Source: a bacterium (lineage in GTDB: Bacteria; CAIJMQ01; JAADFP01). Taken from it: a DNA stretch of 5,186 nt. The position numbers were made by a program, and so were the translations under genes. Within the stretch, counting starts at the first letter, position 1; each line of letters starts with the position of its first letter. The stretch covers positions 1 to 5,186 of the forward strand of contig JALUVB010000301.1 of assembly GCA_027021085.1 (NCBI GenBank). Reading direction: 5' to 3'. The notes under the pieces were generated by a model. It had not been told where the DNA came from. It ran no database searches and was given only the letters and a program-made list of their open reading frames with translations. This document shows positions 1 to 5,166 of the stretch, piece after piece.

Positions 1-133
1 ACTCAAGCCGCTCTTTATCTATATCCATTAACACAAGTGTTGCATCTCTCAGAAGAGGGAAGGTCAAAATATCCCTTACCAAATTACGGGTAAACACCAG
101 GCTTCCTGCCCCGATAAAAGTAATTCTTGCCAT
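1..133 (-). CDS. Glycoside hydrolase family 4 enzyme (alpha-galactosidase/alpha-glucosidase-like), N-terminal part only
   Basis: The complement reads from an ATG at 133 to the window edge, giving 44 residues of a gene that continues beyond position 1. The protein starts [18 protein letters not shown] and reaches [10 protein letters not shown]. This is the Rossmann start of the NAD-dependent GH4 family: the dinucleotide-binding loop G8-A-G10-S11 after the first beta strand, and the D37-I-D39 acidic end of the second strand. Family members hydrolyse alpha- or beta-glycosides by an oxidation/elimination mechanism needing NAD and a divalent metal. Substrate cannot be assigned from the N-terminus, so MelA-, AglA- and LplD-like enzymes all remain possible. 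The start is supported by AGGAGG (complement of 141-146) seven bases upstream. The gene diverges from the yggT–ileS operon and has no obvious functional link to it. Confidence 0.85.
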   Translation of the reverse strand, partial: MARITFIGAGSLVFTRNLVRDILTFPLLRDATLVLMDIDKERLE

Positions 134-158
134 TTAATTACCTCCTGTTTATGCAGGG

Positions 159-167
159 ATTTTACCA
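159..167 (-). promoter_or_regulatory. Possible extended -10 promoter for the divergent GH4 gene
   Basis: On the minus strand this reads TGGTAAAAT, an extended -10 (TGnTAAAAT, five of six matches to TATAAT). It would start transcription near 152, leaving a short leader that contains the AGGAGG of the GH4 gene. No good -35 lies at normal spacing, although extended -10 promoters can do without one. On the + strand I found only an isolated CATAAT at 166-171 with no matching -35, so the promoter of the yggT operon is not identified. Confidence 0.35.
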
Positions 168-231
168 TAATTTTCACCCTGTAATTTGAAGGCAACCAGG
201 CTCGAATCTGAATTGCATAGGAAGGAGGGGT

Positions 232-264
232 ATGTTAAAATTACGCCATGTTTATAGCAGGTAA
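232..264 (+). other. Possible 10-codon upstream reading frame overlapping the yggT start
   Basis: An ATG at 232 opens a frame of ten codons (MLKLRHVYSR) that stops with TAA at 262-264, inside yggT in another frame. The strong AAGGAGGGG at 222-230 lies 3 bases upstream of this ATG if GGAGG is taken as the core, or 5 if AAGGA pairs. The same SD is 19 bases from the yggT ATG at 248, which is too far for direct use. Translation of this mini-ORF followed by restart at 248 would explain the arrangement. This is inference; the peptide has no recognisable function. Confidence 0.2.
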
Positions 265-544
265 CTTCCTCATAGCAGTAGGCATAATTCTGCGCTGGGC
301 CGTGAATATTTACATGTGGATGATAATAATCCGCGCCCTCATCTCCTGGGTGAATCCAGACCCCTATAACCCTATCGTCCTCTTTTTAAGGAAGAGCACA
401 GACCCCGTCCTGGAGCCCCTGAGAAGAAAGATCCCTTCCTTCGGAGGGATAGATTTTACTCCGGTTATTGCTATTTTTATTCTTATATTTGTCAACAGAT
501 TTCTGGTGGATTCTATTATTGAATTGGGACTGAGATTACGCTGA
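248..544 (+). CDS. yggT: YggT-family integral membrane protein
   Basis: A 98-residue protein with two hydrophobic segments (about residues 5-30 and 70-92). They flank a polar loop with the family hallmark RALISWVNPDPYNP (residues 29-42) and a following TDPVLEPLRRKIP segment. This is one complete YggT unit; E. coli YggT carries two units in tandem, while many other bacteria have the single form seen here. The biochemical role is poorly defined. Relatives are linked to osmotic tolerance, to cell division (YlmG/SepF neighbourhood) and to thylakoid organisation in plastids. ATG 248 is the only sensible start, because an in-frame stop lies at 236-238 and the N-terminus matches family members. Its SD is unusually distant (see the mini-ORF at 232). 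The gene is followed 46 bases later by ileS with no visible terminator, so cotranscription is likely. Confidence 0.93.
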   Translation: MFIAGNFLIAVGIILRWAVNIYMWMIIIRALISWVNPDPYNPIVLFLRKSTDPVLEPLRRKIPSFGGIDFTPVIAIFILIFVNRFLVDSIIELGLRLR

Positions 545-590
545 AGCCAGGTGTGATTTTTAGATTTTATTCAGTTTAGAGGATATAAAC

Positions 591-3329
591 ATGGGTTACA
601 ACAAAACACTCAACCTGCCCCGCACATCTTTCCCTATGAAAGCCAACCTGCCGCAAAGAGAGCCTGAATTCCTGAAATTCTGGGAAGAAAACGGAATTTA
701 CCGCAAAATGCTCCAGGGAAAGGAGAAAAAATATATACTGCATGACGGGCCACCCTATGCCAACGGCGATATACACCTGGGACAGGCTTACAATAAAATC
801 TTGAAAGATATCGTAATGAAAAGCAAAGCACTTTTCGGGTATGCTACTCCTTACATACCGGGATGGGACTGTCATGGCCTGCCGGTAGAACTGCAGTTGC
901 TGAAAAAACTGGGGAAGAGGAGAAAAAGCGAGGTGGACATTTTACCTTTCCGTAAAAAAGCCAGGGAATATGCCTTAAGTTTCGTAAACAGGCAGAAAAA
1001 AGAATTCAAGCGGCTGGGTATTCTGGGAGAATGGGATACCCCCTACCTCACCATGAATTACTCCTACCAGGCAAAGATAATGGAAGCCTTTCTGCTCCTT
1101 TACGAGAAGGGGTATATCTACAGGGCGGAAAAGCCTATATATTGGTGCATCGAATGCGAGACAGCCCTGGCAGAAGCAGAGATAGAGTACGAAGAAAAAG
1201 TATCTCCCTCCATCTGGGTGAAATTCAAGGTAAAAAATGCGGGCAAACATTCCCTGCCTGCTTCTTCCTTCATTTTAATCTGGACCACCACTCCCTGGAC
1301 CCTCCCCGGCAACCTGGCAGTTGCCCTTCATCCAGAAGAATACTATCTCTGGATAAAGAGGGGAGAAGAAACCTGGCTGGTGGCAGAGAAGGCCAGGTCG
1401 CGTGTAGAAGAGGAGACAGGTTTTAAGTTAGGAACAGCTTCAAAGCGCATACAGGGGAAAGACCTGGAAGGTATCGAATACCAGCATCCGCTCTTTCCCG
1501 AAGCTAAAGGAATTATCGTTCTTGCACCTTACGTAAGCATGGAAGAAGGCTCAGGATGCGTGCATACTGCGCCGGGGCACGGGGAAGAAGATTTTCATAC
1601 CGGGGAAAAATACAGGCTTCCGCCTTTCTCACCCGTAAATGAAAAGGGTTATTTTAACGATAAGGCAGGAGAACTCAGCGGGCTCAGGGTAGATAAGGCA
1701 AACCCGATTATCATCCAAAGGTTAGAGAAAGACGGGGCCCTGGTTAAAGAAGGAGAAATTACCCATACTTATCCCCACTGCTGGAGGTGTAAAAAGCCTA
1801 TTATATTCCGTGCTACCACGCAGTGGTTCATGGGAGTAGAGAGGCACAATTTAAGAAAGCTTGCCCTGGAAACGGTAAAAAAGGTAAGGTGGGTGCCTTC
1901 TGCTTCGGAGAATAGAATCAGGGGGATGCTGGAATTACGACCCGATTGGTGTCTTTCCCGGCAGAGGTTATGGGGTATTCCCATACCTGCTTTTCATTGC
2001 AAGAATTGCGGGAGGGTGGTAGCAGAACAGGCAATTCTTGCTCCCATACTGGAAAAAGTAAAAGAGGAAGGCGTGGACTTCTGGTTTGAAAAAGAGGAGA
2101 AAGAGTTACTGCCCCAAGACTTTGCCTGTCCGCAATGCGGAAAGAAAGAATTCCGAAAAGAGACGGACATACTTGACGTGTGGATGGATTCCGGGGTGAG
2201 TCATTTTGCCGTGCTAAAAGAAAGAGGGGATAATTTCTGGCCGGCGGATATGTATCTGGAAGGAAGTGACCAGCACAGGGGATGGTTTCAAACCTCGCTT
2301 CTCACTTCTCTGGGACTATTTGGTGCTCCCCCCTACCGGGAAGTACTCACCCATGGGTTTGTGGTGGACAGCGAGGGAAAGAAAATGTCCAAATCCCTGG
2401 GAAACGTGGTGGACCCGCAGGATACGGTAAAAAAATACGGTGCAGAAATACTGCGTCTCTGGGTAGCCTCCACGGACTACTCCCGGGACATGAGAGTTTC
2501 GGAAGAAATCATCAAAGGCACTATAGATGCCTACCGCAAGATAAGAAACACGTGCAGATTTATCCTGGGAAACCTGTGCGATTTCTCTTTTTCCCGGGAT
2601 GCCCGGCCAAAAGAATCCTGGTGGGCAATAGATGCCTGGGCTTACAACCGGCTTCAGAAGCTCACAGAAAAAGTTTTGAAATTTTACCAGGATTACGAAT
2701 TCATCCGGGCTTTCCAGGAGCTGTACCAGTTTGCCGTTAACGATTTAAGCTCCTTATACCTGGATATACTAAAAGACAGGCTTTATGTCTTCCCGGCCAA
2801 TTCGACGGCGCGCCGGTCTGCCCAGAGCGTTCTGTATATAATTTTAAGAGATTATACAAAACTTATGGCTCCCTTCCTCTCTTTCACCGCAGAAGAAGTC
2901 TGGAAACATCTTCAGGAGAAAGAGGAAAGCATCTTCCTTTCCCGCTTTCCCTCTCCTGACGGGGTGGACGAGGAAGCAGAAAAAAAATGGCAGAAATTCT
3001 GGGCTATGCGGGAAAAGGTTTACCAGGCCCTGGAAGAAGCAAGGAAAAGCAAGGTAATAGGTGGCTCACTGGAAGCCAGGGTCAGTATTACCCTTAGCCA
3101 GGAAGAAGAGAAATTCATGCGAGAGTTTATCCAGGATTTGCCCATGCTTTTTATCGTTTCCCAGGTAGAAGTTAAAAAGGGTAACAAATGGGAAGTGAAA
3201 GTAGAGAAAGCATCCGGAGAAAAATGTGAACGCTGCTGGATGTGGTCAGAAACAGTAGGAGAAGACTTAGAACATCCTAATATATGTTCCCGTTGTAGCA
3301 GTTTTTTAAGGGAGGTAACCAATGCTTAA
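591..3329 (+). CDS. ileS: Isoleucyl-tRNA synthetase, bacterial type with C-terminal zinc finger
   Basis: A 912-residue, full-length class I synthetase that charges tRNA-Ile with isoleucine in the cytoplasm. Visible in order: the N-terminal NLPRTSFPMKANLPQREPE; the HIGH-type motif at H62-L-G-Q65; GWDCHGLP at 91-98; the CP1 editing domain with WTTTPWTLPGN from W231 and GSGCVHTAPGHGEED at 320-334, including the editing aspartate D334; CWRC (C397, C400); DWCLSRQRLWGIPIP; a CP2 cysteine set C470/C473 and C513/C516; KMSKS at 598-602; and the C-terminal zinc finger C879/C882…C899/C902. KMSKS followed by LGN, together with the zinc finger, indicates the common type 1 enzyme (the usually mupirocin-sensitive class) rather than the eukaryote-like type 2. 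The start at 591 has AGAGGA at 578-583. The oddity is Gln65 where the motif usually ends in His. The stop overlaps the next gene by 8 bases. No T-box leader is visible in the short upstream gap. Confidence 0.98.
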   Translation: MGYNKTLNLPRTSFPMKANLPQREPEFLKFWEENGIYRKMLQGKEKKYILHDGPPYANGDIHLGQAYNKILKDIVMKSKALFGYATPYIPGWDCHGLPVELQLLKKLGKRRKSEVDILPFRKKAREYALSFVNRQKKEFKRLGILGEWDTPYLTMNYSYQAKIMEAFLLLYEKGYIYRAEKPIYWCIECETALAEAEIEYEEKVSPSIWVKFKVKNAGKHSLPASSFILIWTTTPWTLPGNLAVALHPEEYYLWIKRGEETWLVAEKARSRVEEETGFKLGTASKRIQGKDLEGIEYQHPLFPEAKGIIVLAPYVSMEEGSGCVHTAPGHGEEDFHTGEKYRLPPFSPVNEKGYFNDKAGELSGLRVDKANPIIIQRLEKDGALVKEGEITHTYPHCWRCKKPIIFRATTQWFMGVERHNLRKLALETVKKVRWVPSASENRIRGMLELRPDWCLSRQRLWGIPIPAFHCKNCGRVVAEQAILAPILEKVKEEGVDFWFEKEEKELLPQDFACPQCGKKEFRKETDILDVWMDSGVSHFAVLKERGDNFWPADMYLEGSDQHRGWFQTSLLTSLGLFGAPPYREVLTHGFVVDSEGKKMSKSLGNVVDPQDTVKKYGAEILRLWVASTDYSRDMRVSEEIIKGTIDAYRKIRNTCRFILGNLCDFSFSRDARPKESWWAIDAWAYNRLQKLTEKVLKFYQDYEFIRAFQELYQFAVNDLSSLYLDILKDRLYVFPANSTARRSAQSVLYIILRDYTKLMAPFLSFTAEEVWKHLQEKEESIFLSRFPSPDGVDEEAEKKWQKFWAMREKVYQALEEARKSKVIGGSLEARVSITLSQEEEKFMREFIQDLPMLFIVSQVEVKKGNKWEVKVEKASGEKCERCWMWSETVGEDLEHPNICSRCSSFLREVTNA

Positions 3330-3699
3330 AGAGAAGGATATAAAAATATTGCAGAAAAAACTTCTGGATATACGGAAAAAAGTAGGAGCAGAGCTCAACG
3401 AATTAGAGAAAGATATCATGAACAAAAGCTTAAAAGAAGCCTCTGGTGAATTGTCCTCCTATTCCATCCATTTTGCCGACCTGGGAAGTGATGCTTCAGA
3501 GAGGGACACAGAGATAGAAGCAATGGAGACAGAAAGGAATATTGTAGAAAAAATAGACGAAGCCTTAAAGAAAATTGAAGAAGGAAATTACGGAATATGC
3601 CAGGCATGCGGTAATGAAATACCTCTATCCAGGCTGAAGGCTATCCCCTATGCCAACCTCTGCAAAGAATGTAAAGTGAAGGAGGAACAATCTGCTTAA
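3322..3699 (+). CDS. DksA/TraR-family C4 zinc-finger protein
   Basis: A 125-residue protein with a charged, coiled-coil-like N-terminal half (about residues 3-88) followed by a C4 zinc finger: C93-x2-C96 (GICQACGNEIP) and C114-x2-C117 (NLCKEC). The zinc-finger layout and the preceding VEKIDEALKKIEEGNYGIC closely follow DksA, which enters the RNA polymerase secondary channel and works with ppGpp. The coiled-coil tip reads HFADLGSDASERD (residues 50-62). It has acidic residues D53 and D57, but not the exact DxxDxA spacing of E. coli DksA, so I assign the family and not the dksA symbol. Its role at RNA polymerase is an inference. SD GGGAGG at 3310-3315 lies within ileS, the ATG overlaps the ileS stop, and its own stop overlaps the lspA start. 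Tight coupling to the synthetase upstream and the lipoprotein genes downstream is therefore likely. Confidence 0.9.
   Translation: MLKEKDIKILQKKLLDIRKKVGAELNELEKDIMNKSLKEASGELSSYSIHFADLGSDASERDTEIEAMETERNIVEKIDEALKKIEEGNYGICQACGNEIPLSRLKAIPYANLCKECKVKEEQSA
3681..3694 (+). promoter_or_regulatory. Ribosome binding site that fixes a CTG start for lspA
   Basis: GGAGG at 3681-3685 is followed by six bases and then CTG at 3692-3694, the first codon of a frame that continues into LspA. The previous junction (GGAGG 3311-3315, six bases, ATG 3322) has the same spacing, and both starts read nTGCTTAAA. No ATG, GTG or TTG occurs in the lspA frame between the upstream stop (TGA 3677-3679) and the first conserved LspA motif, so CTG is the best-supported initiator. 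Confidence 0.75.
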
Positions 3700-4123
3700 A
3701 ATACTTTTCTTCATTCTTCCCCTGCTTGTAGACCAGGCAGTAAAATTCTACGTAGTAAAACTGAAGGGCGGAATAACTCTCATTCCCGGGTTGCTTTACA
3801 TACACACGCCCATTTTTAACCCGGGGATTGCCTTTGGAGTAATGAGCAGAAACCTGCTGCTCTCCTCTTTTCTTTCCATACTTGCCCTTTACCTTGTAGT
3901 ATTTGCCACGCTTCGCCTTCCTGCCTACCGTGTTCCTCTCTATATACTTCTGGCCGGGGCTTTATCCAATGTCCTTGACCGGATATTCAGAGCCGGAGTA
4001 GTGGATTACCTGAGCCTGAAAGGATTCCCCTGGTCATTTAATATAGCTGATACCTTTATAATCTGGGGCACCCTCCACTATTTAATAATTTCCATGCGTA
4101 AAGATGTATCAAATACTGTTTAA
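3692..4123 (+). CDS. lspA: Lipoprotein signal peptidase (signal peptidase II), CTG start
   Basis: An inner-membrane aspartyl protease that removes the signal peptide of prolipoproteins after Lgt has lipidated the lipobox cysteine. From CTG 3692 the product is 143 residues, slightly short for the family (usually about 150-165). Conserved blocks: V13-D14-Q15-xx-K18 at the end of the first membrane segment; N43-P-G-I-A-F-G49; the first catalytic aspartate block ALSNVLDR with D96; VVDYL; and FNIADTF with the second catalytic aspartate D120. Four hydrophobic segments can be seen. Starting at the first conventional codon (TTG 3791) would delete the first transmembrane helix and the DQ motif, so the longer frame is preferred. 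The usual GNxxDR is SNVLDR here, a mild substitution. The start overlaps the upstream gene by 8 bases and the 3' end overlaps lgt by 20. Confidence 0.92.
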   Translation: MLKILFFILPLLVDQAVKFYVVKLKGGITLIPGLLYIHTPIFNPGIAFGVMSRNLLLSSFLSILALYLVVFATLRLPAYRVPLYILLAGALSNVLDRIFRAGVVDYLSLKGFPWSFNIADTFIIWGTLHYLIISMRKDVSNTV

Positions 4124-4865
4124 AATCGGTCACTTCACCATTTATACTTATGGTATATTTGTTGCCCTGGGATTCTTTTTGTCATTTCTTCTTGCCTGGA
4201 AAGAAAAAGAGAATTTTCAGGTAGAGGGAGAATTCCTGGGCAATCTCTGGATGATACTTATCATAGCCGGATTGGCCGGAGGGAAATTGCTGTTCATTAT
4301 TCTACATCTGCCTGCCTTTCTCTCCAATCCCGCCAGTCCGGAATTCTGGCGAGGGGGATTTGCCTTCTTAGGAGGATTTTTCACTGCCCTCCTCTTCGCT
4401 TCTATTTACATACGTAAATGCGGCTATTCCATTCCCCGTATTTCTTACTTCCTGACGCCTTACATACCGCTGGGACAGGCCATAGGCAGGATAGGATGTT
4501 TCTTCAACGGCTGCTGTTATGGAAAACCCACCAGCATGCCCTGGGGCATGACTTTTCCCCTCTCCTCTCCGGCAGGATACCATTACGGACTAATCCCCAT
4601 ACACCCAACCCAGCTCTATGCCTCTGTATTTAACTTTGTGCTCTTCCTCTTTCTCTGGAAACTGCGGAACCATGGCTATCAGAAATTCAGGTTATTCCCT
4701 CTATACTTTCTCATCTACATAACCTTCCGTGCCTTGCTTGATATTCTGCGGGGAGATACTATCATCCTTATCGGCAATTTAACTGTATTGCAATTTTTTA
4801 CTCCTCTCCTGCTTACCCTGGGTTTTCTCTGGTGGAGGAAATGGAAAAGCGAGGAGGGAGAGTGA
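4104..4865 (+). CDS. lgt: Phosphatidylglycerol–prolipoprotein diacylglyceryl transferase
   Basis: A 253-residue polytopic inner-membrane enzyme that transfers diacylglyceryl from phosphatidylglycerol to the lipobox cysteine, the step before LspA. The N-terminus ILFKIGHFTIYTYGIFVALGF is typical of the family. Further motifs: FWRGGFAFLGG at 81-91; the signature G128-R-I-G-C-F-F-N-G-C-C-Y-G140, a GCCYG variant of the E. coli GRxGNFINGExWG block; HPTQLY at 167-172; and the late FRALLDILRGD (208-218). The position usually taken as E. coli His103 (HGG) appears to be Leu in FLGG, while the signature Arg (R129) and Asn (N135) are kept. The ATG lies inside the lspA 3' end and has no recognisable SD, which suggests translation by coupling to lspA. 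The last residues, KSEEGE, are encoded by DNA that matches a heptamer repeat continuing downstream. Confidence 0.96.
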   Translation: MYQILFKIGHFTIYTYGIFVALGFFLSFLLAWKEKENFQVEGEFLGNLWMILIIAGLAGGKLLFIILHLPAFLSNPASPEFWRGGFAFLGGFFTALLFASIYIRKCGYSIPRISYFLTPYIPLGQAIGRIGCFFNGCCYGKPTSMPWGMTFPLSSPAGYHYGLIPIHPTQLYASVFNFVLFLFLWKLRNHGYQKFRLFPLYFLIYITFRALLDILRGDTIILIGNLTVLQFFTPLLLTLGFLWWRKWKSEEGE

Positions 4866-4902
4866 AGTGAATAGTAGTGAGTAATGAGCAGCGGGTAGCG
4901 AG
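4847..4902 (+). repeat. Imperfect 7-bp tandem repeat, consensus about TAGYGAG, eight units
   Basis: Read in sevens from 4847: AAGCGAG, GAGGGAG, AGTGAAG, TGAATAG, TAGTGAG, TAATGAG, CAGCGGG, TAGCGAG. All units end in AG or GG, and most fit xAGYGAG. The first two units and part of the third are the final codons of lgt, including its stop at 4863-4865; the rest is noncoding. The resemblance of the coding units could be partly chance, because Glu/Lys-rich codons look similar. Confidence 0.5.
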
Positions 4903-4911
4903 GGGACATTT

Positions 4912-4946
4912 TAGACTATAGACTATAGACTATAGACTGTAGACTG
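4912..4946 (+). repeat. 7-bp tandem repeat TAGACTR, five units (array A)
   Basis: Three perfect TAGACTA units (4912-4932) are followed by two TAGACTG units (4933-4946). The last 18 bases of this array with its flank (4933-4950, two TAGACTG units plus GGAG) occur again exactly at 5094-5111 in array B. Such short tandem heptamers are known from intergenic DNA of several bacteria, for example the STRR repeats of filamentous cyanobacteria; whether these are related is unknown. Confidence 0.95.
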
Positions 4947-4955
4947 GGAGAGGAG

Positions 4956-4997
4956 GATGCAGGATAAAAGATGCAGAACAGGGGACAGTAAGTAGGG
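4956..4997 (+). repeat. Degenerate 7-bp periodicity between the TAGACTR array and the hairpin
   Basis: GATGCAG occurs at 4956-4962 and again at 4970-4976, exactly two heptamer lengths apart, with GATAAAA between. The following sevens (AACAGGG, GACAGTA, AGTAGGG) are only loosely alike. The signal is weak but in keeping with the clear heptamer arrays on both sides. Confidence 0.3.
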
Positions 4998-5020
4998 AGT
5001 TGGTATCCTGCCCACCTGTC

Positions 5021-5077
5021 ATGCCCGCCTGCTTCCCGACGTAAGGTCGGGGCGGGCAGGCCTGCGGAAGCAGGCAT
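5021..5077. repeat. GC-rich double hairpin, REP/palindromic-element-like
   Basis: Hairpin 1 pairs TGCCCGCC (5022-5029) with GGCGGGCA (5051-5058) and, inside it, CCGAC (5036-5040) with GTCGG (5046-5050), leaving a six-base bulge and a GTAAG loop. Hairpin 2 pairs GCCTGC (5060-5065) with GCAGGC (5070-5075) around GGAA, a GNRA-type tetraloop. CCTGCTTCC (5028-5036) and GGAAGCAGG (5066-5074) offer a competing outer pairing, and 5056-5065 is the palindrome GCAGGCCTGC. The ends TGTCATGCC and GGCATCCAGG resemble those of dispersed palindromic repeats such as the neisserial dRS3 type (TCATTCCC…GGGAATCCA). No T-tract follows directly, so a terminator role is weakly supported. Confidence 0.75.
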
Positions 5078-5086
5078 CCAGGATTT

Positions 5087-5107
5087 TAGACCTTAGACTG
5101 TAGACTG
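5087..5107 (+). repeat. 7-bp tandem repeat TAGACTR, three units (array B)
   Basis: TAGACCT, TAGACTG and TAGACTG follow ATTT, matching the ATTTTAGAC entry of array A. The 18 bases 5094-5111 are identical to 4933-4950. The two arrays bracket the double hairpin. Just after it, AGTGAATAG (5114-5122) repeats the nonamer at 4866-4874. Confidence 0.85.
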
Positions 5108-5148
5108 GGAGGCAGTGAATAGGGAATTGACAGCTTGGTTTCACAGGA

Positions 5149-5166
5149 GGAAGTTTCGGGACTTCC
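5149..5166. other. Small hairpin at the right edge
   Basis: GGAAGT (5149-5154) and ACTTCC (5161-5166) form a six-base-pair stem around TTCGGG. It is followed by CCCAATAGATATATTTAG with no run of Ts, so it is not a convincing terminator. It overlaps an AGGAGG sequence (5145-5150) that has no start codon at normal distance inside the window. Function unknown. Confidence 0.3.

Noticed and set aside
545-590. T-box leader or separate promoter for ileS
   Set aside because: The 46-base gap is too short for a T-box, has no T-box sequence or terminator, and no -35/-10 pair with good spacing was found.
576-875. Minus-strand open frame of 99 codons opposite ileS
   Set aside because: It lies entirely on the complement of the conserved ileS 5' part and its immediate upstream, and no family is recognisable; it is a coding-strand shadow.
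2282-2740. + strand open frame of 152 codons within ileS in another frame
   Set aside because: It is internal to highly conserved ileS sequence around KMSKS and its product shows no protein family features.
3791-4123. lspA starting at TTG 3791 (110 residues)
   Set aside because: This start removes the first transmembrane helix and the conserved DQ motif. The frame is open upstream to a well-spaced GGAGG and CTG.
5060-5090. Rho-independent terminator for the lgt operon at hairpin 2
   Set aside because: The TTTT run comes about eight bases after the stem and is only four long, so the stem–T-tract geometry is wrong.
4912-5107. CRISPR array
   Set aside because: Repeats are seven bases and directly adjacent, with no unique spacers and no cas genes in the window.
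5127-5132. TTGACA, a perfect -35 hexamer
   Set aside because: No -10-like sequence lies 16-18 bases downstream, and no gene start follows in the window.
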